Position numbers and translations under genes: made by a program. Below, in pieces: positions 1 to 10,130 of a stretch of DNA of 64,000 bases (positions within the stretch are counted from its first letter, which is position 1; each line of letters opens with the position of its first letter). The notes beneath the pieces were generated by a model. The model saw nothing but the letters and a program-made list of their open reading frames with translations, searched no databases and was not told the DNA's origin. Source of the DNA: Sphingobium phenoxybenzoativorans (GTDB taxonomy: Bacteria > Pseudomonadota > Alphaproteobacteria > Sphingomonadales > Sphingomonadaceae); assembly GCF_001757355.1 (NCBI RefSeq), contig NZ_MINO01000004.1, forward strand, positions 1 to 64,000, in the 5' to 3' direction.

Positions 1-435
1 CTGGAAGTCATATTGTCGACCGGGCGCCCATTGTCCCACTGGCAGGCGCAAAAGGAGGGCGGGATCGGCGAAGATATCGCCTTGCGTCCCCTGATCCTGT
101 TGCCGCCCCGCCAATGGCTGATCGCGCGCTGCGACCAGCGGTTCGAAACGATGGTGGATCGGGGCGCGGCGGCGGAGGTCGAACGGCTGCTGGCGCGGCG
201 GCTTTCCCCCGAACTGCCCGTGATGCGCGCCATCGGTGTGCGAGAAGTCACCGACTGGATCGTTGGAGATAGTGACCGCGAAACAATGCTGGAAAGGGGA
301 AGGATCGCCACCCGCCAATATGCAAAACGCCAATATACCTGGTTTTCCAACCAGCCTCCGGCGGATTGGCGGCGGGAGGGGAATATCATCGATAACAATT
401 TTATCGCTGATATGGTAATAAAATTACAATCTTAG
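1..435 (+). CDS. miaA: tRNA dimethylallyltransferase MiaA, C-terminal part (cut by window start)
   Basis: The frame is open from base 1 with no start in the window, so only about the last 144 codons are present. MiaA transfers a dimethylallyl group to N6 of A37 in tRNAs that read codons starting with U. The visible part carries the family's TGRPLSHWQ-like segment near its beginning and the C-terminal RQYAKRQYTWF motif, preceded by the AIGVREV stretch typical of the family. The gene ends at a TAG about 100 bases before ilvB. The final residues after the motif are low in similarity to anything I recognise, which is usual for this end. Identity is secure; length and start cannot be judged. Confidence 0.92.
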   Translation: MEVILSTGRPLSHWQAQKEGGIGEDIALRPLILLPPRQWLIARCDQRFETMVDRGAAAEVERLLARRLSPELPVMRAIGVREVTDWIVGDSDRETMLERGRIATRQYAKRQYTWFSNQPPADWRREGNIIDNNFIADMVIKLQS

Positions 436-438
436 ATA

Positions 439-467
439 TTGACATGCCATTTTATGACAAATAAAGG
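439..467 (+). promoter_or_regulatory. putative sigma70-type promoter of the ilv operon
   Basis: A perfect TTGACA (439-444) lies 17 bases before TAAAGG (462-467), just after the miaA stop codon and about 70 bases before the ilvB start. The -35 is ideal and the -10 is weak. I found no branched-chain-rich leader peptide between it and ilvB, unlike the leuA leader further on. Confidence 0.45.
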
Positions 468-533
468 CGGGCACCTTGCCATGCCGGGCCACCTGGCCCA
501 ATGGCGCTGCTTGCATTCGAGGAAGGAATCGAC

Positions 534-2285
534 GTGGCCGAAATGAGCGGCGCGGACATATTGTGCCAATGCCTTGTCGATCAGGGCGTCGAAGTCGTGT
601 TCGGCTATCCCGGCGGCGCTGTGCTGCCGATCTATGACATCCTCTACAACCATCCGAAGATCAAACATGTGCTCGTCCGCCATGAACAGGGCGCGACCCA
701 TATGGCGGAGGGCTATGCCCGCTCGACCGGCAAGCCCGGCGTCGTTCTGGTCACGTCCGGCCCCGGCGCGACCAATGCGATCACCGGCATCACCGATGCG
801 TTGATGGACTCCATCCCGATGATCGTCATCACCGGGCAGGTCGCCACGCATCTGATTGGTTCCGACGCATTTCAGGAGGCCGACACGGTTGGCCTGACGC
901 GCCACTGCACCAAGCATAATTATCTGGTGAAGTCGCCGGCGAAGTTGGCCCATGTCGTCCATGAGGCATTCCACATCGCCACGTCCGGCCGCCCCGGCCC
1001 GGTCGTCATCGACATTCCCAAGGACGTGCAGGTCGCGACCGCGCCCTATTCCAAGCCGGAGATGAACGCGCATCCCAGCTATCGCCCGCAGGTGAAGGCT
1101 GATGCGGCGGCGATCTCCACGGCGATCGAGATGCTGGCTGCGGCCGAACGGCCGATCCTCTACACGGGCGGCGGCGTCATCAATTCCGGGCCGGAAGCCA
1201 GCGCGCTGCTGCGCGAACTGGCGGAGCTGACCGGCGCGCCGGTCACGTCGACGCTGATGGGCCTGGGCGCATTCCCGGCATCTTCGCCGCAATGGCTGGG
1301 CATGCTGGGCATGCACGGCACCTATGAAGCCAATATGGCGATGAACAAGGCGGACCTGATCGTCTGCCTGGGCGCGCGTTTCGACGACCGGGTTACCGGA
1401 CGGCTGGATGCGTTCAGCCCGAACAGCCGGAAAATCCATGTCGATATCGACCGCAGCTCGGTCAACAAGACGGTCGAGGTCGAATTGCCGATCATCGCCG
1501 ATGTCGGCAGCGCCATGGCCGACATGATTGCGGTGTGGAAACAGCGCGGCCATGAAGCCAACGACATGACCGAGTGGACCGCGCGGATCGATGGATGGCG
1601 CGCCCGCAAATGCCTGGATTATGTCGAGGACGGCGCGGAGATCATGCCGCAACGGGCGATCGCCGACCTGTTTTCCGCGACCAGGGCGTCGGGCAAGGAC
1701 GTCATCATCACCACAGAGGTCGGCCAGCACCAGATGTGGGCCGCCCAGCATTATCATTTCGACGAGCCGAACAAATGGCTGACGTCGGGTGGTCTGGGGA
1801 CGATGGGCTATGGCTTCCCGGCCGCCATTGGCGCGCAGATCGGGAACCCGGACTCGCTCGTCATCTGCGTCGCGGGCGATGCGTCGATCCAGATGAACAT
1901 TCAGGAGCTTGGCACGGCGATCCAGTACCGCCTGCCGGTCAAGATCTTCATCCTGAACAATGAATATATGGGCATGGTCCGCCAGTGGCAGGAGCTGACC
2001 TATGAAAGCCGCTATTCCAACAGCTATTCCGACGCGCTTCCCGATTTCGTGAAGCTGGCGGAGGCCTATGGCTGGACGGGCATACGGATCGAAGGGCCGC
2101 AGGAACTGGAGGCCGGGATCAGGCAGATGATCGAGACGCCGGGACCGGTGATGGTCGATTGCCGGGTTGCGAAGCTCAGCAACTGCTTCCCGATGATCCC
2201 GTCGGGCGCGGCGCATACCGACATGCTGCTGGACCCCAGCCAGGTTTCGGGCACAATGAATGATGAGGCCAAGGCATTGGTCTAG
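534..2285 (+). CDS. ilvB: acetolactate synthase large (catalytic) subunit
   Basis: Thiamine-diphosphate enzyme that condenses two pyruvates to acetolactate, or pyruvate with 2-oxobutyrate, the first common step of valine, leucine and isoleucine synthesis. With the start chosen here it has 583 residues, normal for the family. Visible motifs: GYPGGAVLPIYD near residue 25, the catalytic Glu in RHEQGATH near residue 51, SGPGATNA, the ARFDDRVTGR segment, and the ThDP/Mg motif GDAS (about 448-451) ending in FILNN. An ATG at 501 is in frame, but the GTG at 534 is preferred because AGGAAGG (519-525) sits 8 bases before it. It is followed by a small unknown gene and then by ilvN, its regulatory partner. 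Confidence 0.96.
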   Translation: MAEMSGADILCQCLVDQGVEVVFGYPGGAVLPIYDILYNHPKIKHVLVRHEQGATHMAEGYARSTGKPGVVLVTSGPGATNAITGITDALMDSIPMIVITGQVATHLIGSDAFQEADTVGLTRHCTKHNYLVKSPAKLAHVVHEAFHIATSGRPGPVVIDIPKDVQVATAPYSKPEMNAHPSYRPQVKADAAAISTAIEMLAAAERPILYTGGGVINSGPEASALLRELAELTGAPVTSTLMGLGAFPASSPQWLGMLGMHGTYEANMAMNKADLIVCLGARFDDRVTGRLDAFSPNSRKIHVDIDRSSVNKTVEVELPIIADVGSAMADMIAVWKQRGHEANDMTEWTARIDGWRARKCLDYVEDGAEIMPQRAIADLFSATRASGKDVIITTEVGQHQMWAAQHYHFDEPNKWLTSGGLGTMGYGFPAAIGAQIGNPDSLVICVAGDASIQMNIQELGTAIQYRLPVKIFILNNEYMGMVRQWQELTYESRYSNSYSDALPDFVKLAEAYGWTGIRIEGPQELEAGIRQMIETPGPVMVDCRVAKLSNCFPMIPSGAAHTDMLLDPSQVSGTMNDEAKALV

Positions 2286-2305
2286 AGCATAATCGGGGGG
2301 CCGCC

Positions 2306-2667
2306 ATGACCGCACATCTCAAGCTTCGTTTGCACATCAGCGAACCCTGGGACTTTGCGCGGCTGACCGGCCTGGAGGAAGTGTTCGGCTGGACCGTGGA
2401 TCATATCCATGAGGAGGAGCAGGAGCCGAACGAGGAATGGGAAGTGACGCTGGATGAGAGTTTTGAATATCACGACCGCCGCATCCGGCGCCTGCTGGTC
2501 AGCCCGCGCTATGTCGGCGAGCACCTGACCCGCATCTTCGACGCGGTGGTGGGCTTTCCGGTGCGGGTCGCCCATCGTCAGGATGGCGGATGGCATTATG
2601 CGCTGACCGGCATGCTCTCCATCCGCCCCGAACCAGAAGACGACGAGACGGAAGAAAAGACGGATTG

Positions 2668-2668
<1 letters not shown>
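2306..2668 (+). CDS. unknown 120-residue acidic protein encoded between ilvB and ilvN
   Basis: I do not recognise the family. The ORF starts with ATG 20 bases after ilvB and its TGA shares one base with the ilvN ATG, so it is very probably translated in coupling with ilvN. The product is soluble, with no signal peptide or membrane segment. It is rich in Glu/Asp: there is a glutamate cluster HEEEQEPNEE near residue 35 and a D/E/K-rich C-terminal tail. The middle contains HDRRIRRLL and an aromatic HYALTG segment. The G+C-rich third positions match the neighbours, supporting a real gene. A role tied to acetolactate synthase is suggested only by position. Confidence 0.75.
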
Positions 2669-4429
<1,761 letters not shown>

Positions 4430-4499
4430 TCCGCCGGCCCCGCCCAACGGACGGGGTTTGCAGAACATAGAGTTTCCGGTTTCGCATCTGGAACAATCG

Positions 4500-4538
4500 G
4501 GGGACGTGGTCTATTTGAGGCCGCGTCCCCTTTTCTTT
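4500..4538 (+). terminator. rho-independent terminator after ilvC
   Basis: A 10-bp stem pairs 4500-4509 with 4521-4530 (one G-U pair), around an 11-base loop, and is followed directly by TTTTCTTT. This is the clear end of the ilv transcript. A weaker CCCCG/CGGGG hairpin sits earlier at 4438-4456. Confidence 0.85.
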
Positions 4539-4566
4539 CCCCCTGGACCTTCAAAAACGGAGACCG

Positions 4567-5196
4567 ATGTCTATGCGCAAGTTCCTCCTCCCCGCCGCCC
4601 TCGCCTTCACGCTGCTTGGCGGCGCAGCCGTTGTCGCTCAAGGCATGGGCAAGCCCGGCTCGCCTGACCCGGCGCTGGTGACCGGCGGCAATTATGTCGT
4701 CGAGCCGACCCACACGCAGATCTTCTTCGCCTATGACCATATGGGCTTTTCCAACAATATGGGCCTGATCTCGATGCCGACCGGTACGCTGAGCCTGGAC
4801 CCCAAGAACCCGGCCGCCGCCAAGGTGTCGATCACCGTTCCCATCGACAACCTCAAGACCGGCATTCCCAAGCTGGACGAGCATCTGCTGAAGCCGGACT
4901 TTTTCGACAGCGCGAAATTCCCCACCGCGACCTTCGTGTCGACGGGCGTGAAGGTTGACGGCAAGACCGCCGACATCAGCGGCAACCTGACCATCAAGGG
5001 CGTGACCAAGCCTGTGGTGCTTGAGGCGACCTTCTACGGCGCGGGCAAGACTCCGGCGCAAATGGGCGGCAAGGAAAATGTCGGCTTCAACGCCACGACC
5101 CTCATCAAGCGCAGCGATTTCGGCATGGGCTATGGCGTGCCGGTCGTCGGTGACGAGATCGAACTGAAGATCACCGCCGCCTTCATGAAGGAATAA
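4567..5196 (+). CDS. periplasmic YceI-family lipocalin-like protein
   Basis: A 209-residue secreted protein of the YceI family, which form beta-barrels that bind polyisoprenoid or other long hydrophobic molecules in the periplasm. The N-terminus is a clear signal peptide (MRKFLLPAALAFTLLGGAA, likely cut near residue 25). The mature part begins with YVVEPTHTQIFFAYDHMGFS and contains the family's repeated strand pattern, with GNLTIKGVTKPVVLEA and FNATTLIKRSDFGM near the end. GGAG lies upstream of the ATG. It stands alone between the ilv terminator and the leuA leader. The ligand is unknown. Confidence 0.88.
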   Translation: MSMRKFLLPAALAFTLLGGAAVVAQGMGKPGSPDPALVTGGNYVVEPTHTQIFFAYDHMGFSNNMGLISMPTGTLSLDPKNPAAAKVSITVPIDNLKTGIPKLDEHLLKPDFFDSAKFPTATFVSTGVKVDGKTADISGNLTIKGVTKPVVLEATFYGAGKTPAQMGGKENVGFNATTLIKRSDFGMGYGVPVVGDEIELKITAAFMKE

Positions 5197-5237
5197 GCGG
5201 CTTGGGGGGAACGCGTTTTCCTTGCCCCACTCCACCC

Positions 5238-5334
5238 CGTCATCCCGAACTTGATTCGGGATCCATTGGCCGTTCCGTTGCATGAATATGCCGCCGTTCG
5301 CGCTCATGGATCCCGAACCGAGTTCGGGATGACG
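5238..5334. repeat. palindromic intergenic repeat (cgtcatcccg family)
   Basis: Two 28-base arms (5238-5265 and 5307-5334), each containing an inner palindrome CCCGAAC..ttCGGG, face each other as an inverted repeat that begins CGTCATCC and ends GGATGACG. The same family, with different inner bases, occurs at 18754, 21311, 28200 and 61952 in this window. Confidence 0.85.
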
Positions 5335-5368
5335 AGCGTGGGACATCGTGCATGGCCGCAAAAACGGC

Positions 5369-5398
5369 TGGACCTTCTTAACCCTTTGCCGTTATAGG
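5369..5398 (+). promoter_or_regulatory. putative promoter of the leuA leader
   Basis: TGGACC (5369-5374) and TATAGG (5393-5398) are spaced by 18 bases. Transcription would begin near 5405, only a few bases before the leader-peptide ATG at 5409, so the leader would be translated from a leaderless or nearly leaderless transcript. Confidence 0.45.
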
Positions 5399-5408
5399 CT
5401 GGGGCATC

Positions 5409-5453
5409 ATGCAGCGTGCGCTTCTATCCCTGCTACGACTTACACGCCCTTAG
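5409..5453 (+). CDS. leucine-rich leader peptide (14 residues) upstream of leuA
   Basis: A short reading frame, ATG to TAG, encodes MQRALLSLLRLTRP: five leucines among 14 residues, read by CTT, CTA, CTG, CTA and CTT. Its stop codon lies in the loop and descending arm of a GC-rich hairpin followed by a T-run, and leuA starts 120 bases later. This arrangement is that of an amino-acid attenuation leader, here for leucine. No good Shine-Dalgarno is present, which fits leaderless translation. There is no experimental or family evidence beyond the arrangement itself. Confidence 0.65.
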   Translation: MQRALLSLLRLTRP

Positions 5454-5504
5454 GCGTGGTTTTCTCGTGCGCGCCTTGCATGGCGGCACACATCGCCTAA
5501 GGGC
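5443..5504 (+). promoter_or_regulatory. candidate leucine attenuator with competing hairpins
   Basis: Hairpin 1 pairs CACGCC (5443-5448) with GGCGTG (5453-5458) and is followed by GTTTTCT, a terminator form. Hairpin 2 pairs within 5467-5489. Segment 5494-5504 (CGCCTAAGGGC) is a perfect 11-base complement of 5446-5456 and so competes with hairpin 1. A ribosome waiting at the last leucine codons (5430-5441) would cover hairpin 1 and permit read-through. That polarity fits leucine starvation but is inferred. Confidence 0.6.
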
Positions 5505-5573
5505 TTATCCGAACATCTTCAGTCACCGGGCAGAGTGCGCAGCGCGCCCGCCCGAAGCAGGAATGCCGTTACC

Positions 5574-7250
5574 ATGATGCTGAGCGACCCTTCACAGAAA
5601 TACCGACCGTTCCCGCAGGTGAACCTGCCCGACCGGCAGTGGCCATCACAGACCATCACCAAGGCGCCCCGTTGGCTGTCCACTGACATGCGCGACGGCA
5701 ACCAGTCGTTGATCGACCCGATGAATGCGGAAAAGAAGCAGCGCTTCTTCGACCTGCTGATCAAGGTCGGCATCAAGGAAATCGAGGTCGGCTTCCCGTC
5801 AGCGGGCGCGACCGAGTTCGACTTCATCAGCGGCCTCGTCAAGAATGGCAGCATCCCCGACGATGTGATCGTGCAGGTGCTGACCCAGGCGCGCCCCGAA
5901 CTGATCGCCACGACCTTCGAAAGCCTGCGCGGCGCGAAGCAGGCCATCGTCCATGTCTATAACGCCGTGTCGCCCGCCTGGCGGCGCATCGTGTTCGGCA
6001 TGGAGCGGTCGGAAGTCAGGCAGATCGCCATCGACGCCGCCAAGCTGCTGCGCGACCATGCGGCGGCGCAGCCGGACACCGACTGGTTTTTCGAATATAG
6101 CCCGGAGACCTTCTCGACCGCAGAGCTGGATTTCAGCCTGGAATGCTGCGAGGCGGTGATGGACATCCTGCTGCCCACGCCGGAAAAGCCGCTGATCCTG
6201 AACCTGCCCGCGACGGTCGAGGCGGCCAGCCCCAATATCTATGCCGACCAGATCGAATGGATGTGCCGCAACATCTCGCGCCGCGACAGCGTGGTCATCT
6301 CGCTCCACCCGCATAATGACCGGGGCACCGGCGTCGCCGCGGCGGAGCTGGGCCTGATGGCCGGCGCGGACCGGGTCGAGGGCTGCCTGTTCGGCAATGG
6401 CGAGCGGACGGGTAACTGCGATCTCGTGACCGTCGCGCTCAACATGTATACGCAGGGCGTGAAGCCGGGCCTGGACTTCTCGGACATTGATGAGGTCATC
6501 CAGACCGTCGAATATTGCAACCAGTTGCCCGTCCATCCGCGCCACCCCTATGCGGGGGAACTGGTGTTCACCGCCTTCTCCGGCAGCCATCAGGATGCGA
6601 TCAAGAAGGGTTTCGCCGCGCAGGAGGCGCGCAACGACCTGATCTGGGATGTCCCCTATCTGCCGATCGATCCCAAGGATCTGGGCCGCGACTATGAAGC
6701 GGTGATCCGCGTCAATTCGCAGTCCGGCAAGGGCGGCGTCGCCTGGGTGCTGCAACAGGACAAGGGCCTGAAGCTGCCCAAGCGGATGCAGGCCGATTTC
6801 AGCCGTGTCGTGCAGGAACTGGCCGACAGCACCAGCCGGGAACTGGGCGCTGCCGACATCTGGGATGCGTTTGGCAAGCATTACCGCGTGTCGGGCGATC
6901 AGCCTTATACGCTGGTCGATTATCATGAGACCGGCCCGGCGGGCGACCGCGTGTTCGTCGGCAAGATCGGTTTCGAGGGCGGCGAGCGGAGCATTTCCGG
7001 GCGTGGCAATGGCCTTATTTCCGGCGTGCTGGCGGCGCTGCGCGACGAGCTGGGAATCGACCTGGAGGTCGCCGATTACAGCGAACACGCCATCGGCGTG
7101 GGCACGGATGTGAACGCAGCGGCCTATGTCGAGTGCCGCACGCCGGACGGCGTGACGATTTTTGGCGTGGGCATGGACTGCGATGTCGCTACGGCATCCG
7201 TGCAAGCGGTGCTTTCGGCGGCGAACGGGCTGGCCGCGCGGCGAAAATAG
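5574..7250 (+). CDS. leuA: 2-isopropylmalate synthase, type 2
   Basis: Catalyses the first committed leucine step: acetyl-CoA plus 2-oxoisovalerate gives 2-isopropylmalate. The 558 residues are the length of the actinobacterial/alphaproteobacterial type-2 enzyme. The N-terminus [12 protein letters not shown] and the HMGL-like catalytic motif [15 protein letters not shown] near residue 47 are diagnostic. Metal-binding HPHNDRGTG lies near residue 240. The C-terminal leucine-sensing LeuA dimer domain follows ([14 protein letters not shown]). The ATG at 5574 (or 5577) is chosen for the family N-terminus and an AGGA at 5559; an earlier GTG at 5535 is in frame. Likely controlled by the leucine attenuator just upstream. 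Confidence 0.95.
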   Translation: MMLSDPSQKYRPFPQVNLPDRQWPSQTITKAPRWLSTDMRDGNQSLIDPMNAEKKQRFFDLLIKVGIKEIEVGFPSAGATEFDFISGLVKNGSIPDDVIVQVLTQARPELIATTFESLRGAKQAIVHVYNAVSPAWRRIVFGMERSEVRQIAIDAAKLLRDHAAAQPDTDWFFEYSPETFSTAELDFSLECCEAVMDILLPTPEKPLILNLPATVEAASPNIYADQIEWMCRNISRRDSVVISLHPHNDRGTGVAAAELGLMAGADRVEGCLFGNGERTGNCDLVTVALNMYTQGVKPGLDFSDIDEVIQTVEYCNQLPVHPRHPYAGELVFTAFSGSHQDAIKKGFAAQEARNDLIWDVPYLPIDPKDLGRDYEAVIRVNSQSGKGGVAWVLQQDKGLKLPKRMQADFSRVVQELADSTSRELGAADIWDAFGKHYRVSGDQPYTLVDYHETGPAGDRVFVGKIGFEGGERSISGRGNGLISGVLAALRDELGIDLEVADYSEHAIGVGTDVNAAAYVECRTPDGVTIFGVGMDCDVATASVQAVLSAANGLAARRK

Positions 7251-7311
7251 GGGTTGCGGGGCCGGGTCAGGCTGCCCTAGCCCCTCCTCTCCTGCCGGAG
7301 AGGATATAGAA

Positions 7312-8274
7312 ATGCCCCTGCCCTCGCCCCTGTTCGACCGACTGCGCCTGCCGGTCATGGGATCGCCCATGTTCCTGGTGTCGGGACCGGAACTTGTCAT
7401 CGCGCAGTGCAAGGCGGGGATCGTCGGCAGCTTCCCCGCCCTCAATGCCCGGCCGCAAAGCCAGCTCGACGAATGGCTGCACCAGATCAGCGAGGAGCTG
7501 GCGGCATGGGACAGGGACAATCCCGCCACGCCCGCTGCGCCCTTCGCCGTCAATCAGATCGTCCACAAGTCGAACGGGCGGCTGGATGAGGACATGGCCA
7601 CCTGCGCCGCGCGCAAGGTGCCGATCCTCATCACCTCGCTCGGCGCGCGCGAGGATGTGAATGAGGCGGCGCATGGCTGGGGCGGGATCGTGTTCCATGA
7701 TGTCATCAACGACCGGTTCGCCCGCAAGGCGATCGAAAAGGGTGCGGACGGCCTGATCCCGGTGGCGACCGGCGCAGGCGGGCATGCAGGCCCCCTCTCC
7801 CCCTTCGCGTTCATGCAGGAGATACGCGCCTGGTTCGATGGACCGGTGGCGCTGTCCGGCGCGATCGCGCATGGCCGGTCGGTCCTGGCGGCGCGCGCGC
7901 TGGGCGCGGACCTCGCCTATATCGGCAGCGCCTTCATCGCCACACGGGAGGCGCGGGCGCAGGCGCAATATAAGCAGGCCATCGTCGAAGGTCAGGCGGC
8001 GGACATCGTCTACACCAATCTGTTCACCGGCATTCACGGCAATTATCTGCGCGCCTCGATCGCCGCGTCGGGCCTCGACCCCGACAATCTGCCGGAAAGC
8101 GACCCCAGCAAGATGGATTTCGGGTCCGGCGGCAATCAGGCGGCAAAGGCCTGGAAAGATATCTGGGGGTCCGGCCAGGGCATCGGCGCAGTCACCCAAA
8201 GCCTGACGGTCGCCGAGTTTGTCGAACGGCTGGCGGCGGAATATGCGGCGGCGAAGGTCGGTATTTGCGGCTGA
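7312..8274 (+). CDS. nitronate monooxygenase-like flavin oxidoreductase
   Basis: A 320-residue TIM-barrel flavoprotein of the nitronate monooxygenase / 2-nitropropane dioxygenase family, which use FMN to oxidise alkyl nitronates; some members have other roles. Family marks: LRLPVMGSPMFLVS at the N-terminus, GIVGSFPALNAR, the FMN-phosphate region VATGAGGHAG near residue 150 and LSGAIAHG with GADLAYIGSAFIAT. The annotated start is the ATG at 7312 after GGAGAGG; the frame stays open upstream into leuA, but that part has no family similarity. It follows leuA by 61 bases and may be cotranscribed. Substrate unknown. Confidence 0.85.
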   Translation: MPLPSPLFDRLRLPVMGSPMFLVSGPELVIAQCKAGIVGSFPALNARPQSQLDEWLHQISEELAAWDRDNPATPAAPFAVNQIVHKSNGRLDEDMATCAARKVPILITSLGAREDVNEAAHGWGGIVFHDVINDRFARKAIEKGADGLIPVATGAGGHAGPLSPFAFMQEIRAWFDGPVALSGAIAHGRSVLAARALGADLAYIGSAFIATREARAQAQYKQAIVEGQAADIVYTNLFTGIHGNYLRASIAASGLDPDNLPESDPSKMDFGSGGNQAAKAWKDIWGSGQGIGAVTQSLTVAEFVERLAAEYAAAKVGICG

Positions 8275-8284
8275 AGCGCCGGAT

Positions 8285-8881
8285 TTAACCTGCCCGTCCG
8301 CCCGGCGCGCGCATCCCGGCGATCAATATGTCGACCAGCCGCAACGCGCCTTCCTTCCACTCCGGCCCCGCGCCGACATGGGCGACGCCCGCAAGCGCGC
8401 GGAGCAAATCCAGCGGATCGACATTCAATTGGATGTCACCATTTTCCACGGCCCTGTTCACCAGCATGGCGATTGCTTCCTTCACCTGCACGCCGGACCG
8501 CGCGTAAAGATCGGACGTGCCGCCGACGATTGAATTGAGCGCCTCGGCCATCATCTGCTTGGTCGCGAGATGCTCGACGAATAGCCGCAGCCAGGCGCGC
8601 AAAGCCTCAACCGGCGCATGGTCCGCCATCAGACGGGGCGCCGCCGCTGACAACTGCTCGGTGTCATTCTGATAGACGGCGGAAACCAGCGCATCGCGCG
8701 TGGGAAAGTGCCGGTAGAGCGTGCCGATGCCGACAGCGGCGGCCCGCGCGATTTCGTCCAGGCTGGCCTCCGACCCCTTCTCGGCAAAGATGGATTTTGC
8801 GGCCGTGATCAATAGCTGCCGGTTGCGCACCGCATCGGCGCGCAATTTGCGCTCGCCAGCCGGTTCGCTTTTTTCAACCAC
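8285..8881 (-). CDS. TetR-family transcriptional regulator
   Basis: A 198-residue TetR regulator. The N-terminal helix-turn-helix is clear: LITAAKSIFAEKG, then ASLDEIARAAAVGIGTLYRHF. The C-terminal helical domain that would bind the inducer is typical of the RutR/AcrR-like group (VEHLATKQMMAEAL, with a C-terminal LRALAGVAHVG). The frame is open far upstream, but GTG at 8881 gives the normal length and lies next to the divergent SDR gene. Two copies of an ACGGAGG/CCTCCGT palindrome lie in the shared intergenic region, so it most likely represses itself and the SDR. Confidence 0.9.
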   Translation of the reverse strand: MVEKSEPAGERKLRADAVRNRQLLITAAKSIFAEKGSEASLDEIARAAAVGIGTLYRHFPTRDALVSAVYQNDTEQLSAAAPRLMADHAPVEALRAWLRLFVEHLATKQMMAEALNSIVGGTSDLYARSGVQVKEAIAMLVNRAVENGDIQLNVDPLDLLRALAGVAHVGAGPEWKEGALRLVDILIAGMRAPGGRAG

Positions 8882-8897
8882 GCAAAGACCCGCCCCT

Positions 8898-8946
8898 TGA
8901 TAAACGGAGGAACCCTCCGTATTTATGAAACGGAGACACCCTCCTC
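8898..8946. promoter_or_regulatory. divergent promoter with two palindromic operators for the TetR/SDR pair
   Basis: A perfect inverted repeat ACGGAGG-AAC-CCTCCGT occupies 8904-8920. A second, imperfect copy ACGGAGA-CAC-CCTCCTC occupies 8930-8946. For the rightward SDR gene, TTGATA (8898-8903) and TATTTA (8920-8925), 16 bases apart, form a plausible promoter whose spacer is exactly the first operator. This is the classic layout for TetR repression. Confidence 0.75.
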
Positions 8947-9025
8947 TTATACCTTTACCAGTCAAGCCGCAACGGACCACCCGGAAGCGGCCAGAAATCC
9001 GCCCAACCCCAATAAGGAAATTAGG

Positions 9026-9994
9026 ATGACAACAGCTTTCGGCAACACATCCACGACCGATGACGTTCTTGGCGACATAGACCTTAGCGGCAAGCGGGTC
9101 CTCGTCACTGGCGTTTCGGCGGGGCTTGGCGTTGAAACGGCCCGCAGCCTGGCGGCGCGCGGCGCAAAGGTGGTGGGCGCGGCCCGCGACCTGAAAAAAG
9201 CCGAACGCGCAACCGCGCAGGTTCTTGCAGACGCAGCGAACGGTGGCGAGCTGGACCTGATAGAGCTGGATCTCGCCTCTCTGGCGAGCGTCCACGCCTG
9301 CGCCGACGCCCTGGTCGCGGAGGGCAAGCCTTTCGACCTGGTGATCGCCAATGCCGGTGTGATGGCCTCGCCCTTCGGCCACACCACGGACGGCTTCGAA
9401 ACCCAGTTCGGCACCAACCATCTCGGCCATTTCGTGCTGGTCAACAGCATCGCCTCGCTGATGGCGCCGGGATCGCGTCTGGTGAATGTCGCGTCTTCAG
9501 GCCACAGGTTCGCCGATGTCGACCTGAAGGACCCGAATTTCGAACATACGCCCTATGACCCCTTCGTCGCCTATGGCCGGTCAAAGACCGCCAACATCCT
9601 GTTCGCCGTTGAATTTGACCGGCGGCACAAGGATCGCGGCATCCGGGCGACCGCGCTGCATCCGGGCGGCATCCTGACCGAGCTTGGCCGTCATGTCGGA
9701 GACAATCAGCTTGAGCAGATGATCCAGCAGATCAATGCGGACCTCGCGGCGGAGGGCAAGCCGCCCTATCGCTGGAAAACCATTCCGCAGGGTGCGGCGA
9801 CATCGGTCTGGGCCGGCGTGATCGCCCCCGCCGAGGCGGTGGGCGGTCATTATTGCGAGGATTGTCAGGTCTCCGAAGTGACGGACGGGCATATCAGCCC
9901 CGTCAGCCCCGGCGTGCGCCCCTATGCGGTCGACCCGGAAAACGCCAAGGCGCTCTGGGCCAAGAGCGAGGAAATGGTCGGCGAGCGCTTCTGA
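9026..9994 (+). CDS. short-chain dehydrogenase/reductase under the divergent TetR
   Basis: A 322-residue NAD(P)-dependent oxidoreductase of the retinol-dehydrogenase-like SDR group. The cofactor motif TGVSAGLG lies near residue 30. ANAGVM is near 112, and the catalytic Ser and YGRSK pair are near 160-190. It is longer than classical SDRs because of the extension before PYRWKTIPQGAATS, which is typical of this subgroup. The ATG at 9026 follows AAGGAAATTAGG. The tight TetR/SDR divergence with two operators suggests induction by a small hydrophobic carbonyl or alcohol, but the substrate is unknown. A perfect 12-bp terminator follows at 10067. Confidence 0.88.
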   Translation: MTTAFGNTSTTDDVLGDIDLSGKRVLVTGVSAGLGVETARSLAARGAKVVGAARDLKKAERATAQVLADAANGGELDLIELDLASLASVHACADALVAEGKPFDLVIANAGVMASPFGHTTDGFETQFGTNHLGHFVLVNSIASLMAPGSRLVNVASSGHRFADVDLKDPNFEHTPYDPFVAYGRSKTANILFAVEFDRRHKDRGIRATALHPGGILTELGRHVGDNQLEQMIQQINADLAAEGKPPYRWKTIPQGAATSVWAGVIAPAEAVGGHYCEDCQVSEVTDGHISPVSPGVRPYAVDPENAKALWAKSEEMVGERF

Positions 9995-10066
9995 TCCCTC
10001 CCTGCAACGGTAAAGGGCCAGTAACGGCATAGGGCCGGTAACGAAAAAGCGCCCGTGATGATAAGG

Positions 10067-10099
10067 GGGTTGCGCCGGACAGACCGGCGCAACCCTTTT
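10067..10099 (+). terminator. strong rho-independent terminator after the SDR gene
   Basis: GGGTTGCGCCGG (10067-10078) pairs perfectly with CCGGCGCAACCC (10084-10095) across a 5-base loop and is followed by TTTT. A 12-bp stem plus T-run is unambiguous. Confidence 0.92.
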
Positions 10100-10130
10100 G
10101 TCATGACCAGCCGGAAGAAGGAGTTGATGG

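Noticed and set aside
436..533. Attenuator with branched-chain leader peptide before ilvB
   Set aside because: The short frames there (for example from 444 or 481) are not rich in Ile, Val or Leu, and there is no hairpin followed by a T-run.
432..2315. Long open frame (627 codons) on the minus strand across ilvB
   Set aside because: It is the antisense shadow of ilvB in high-G+C DNA: composition is rich in Arg/His/Asp/Gly repeats typical of such shadows and no domain is visible.
5799..7553. 584-codon minus-strand frame over leuA and the next gene
   Set aside because: It crosses two well-supported plus-strand genes and their gap, with no motif or ribosome binding site.
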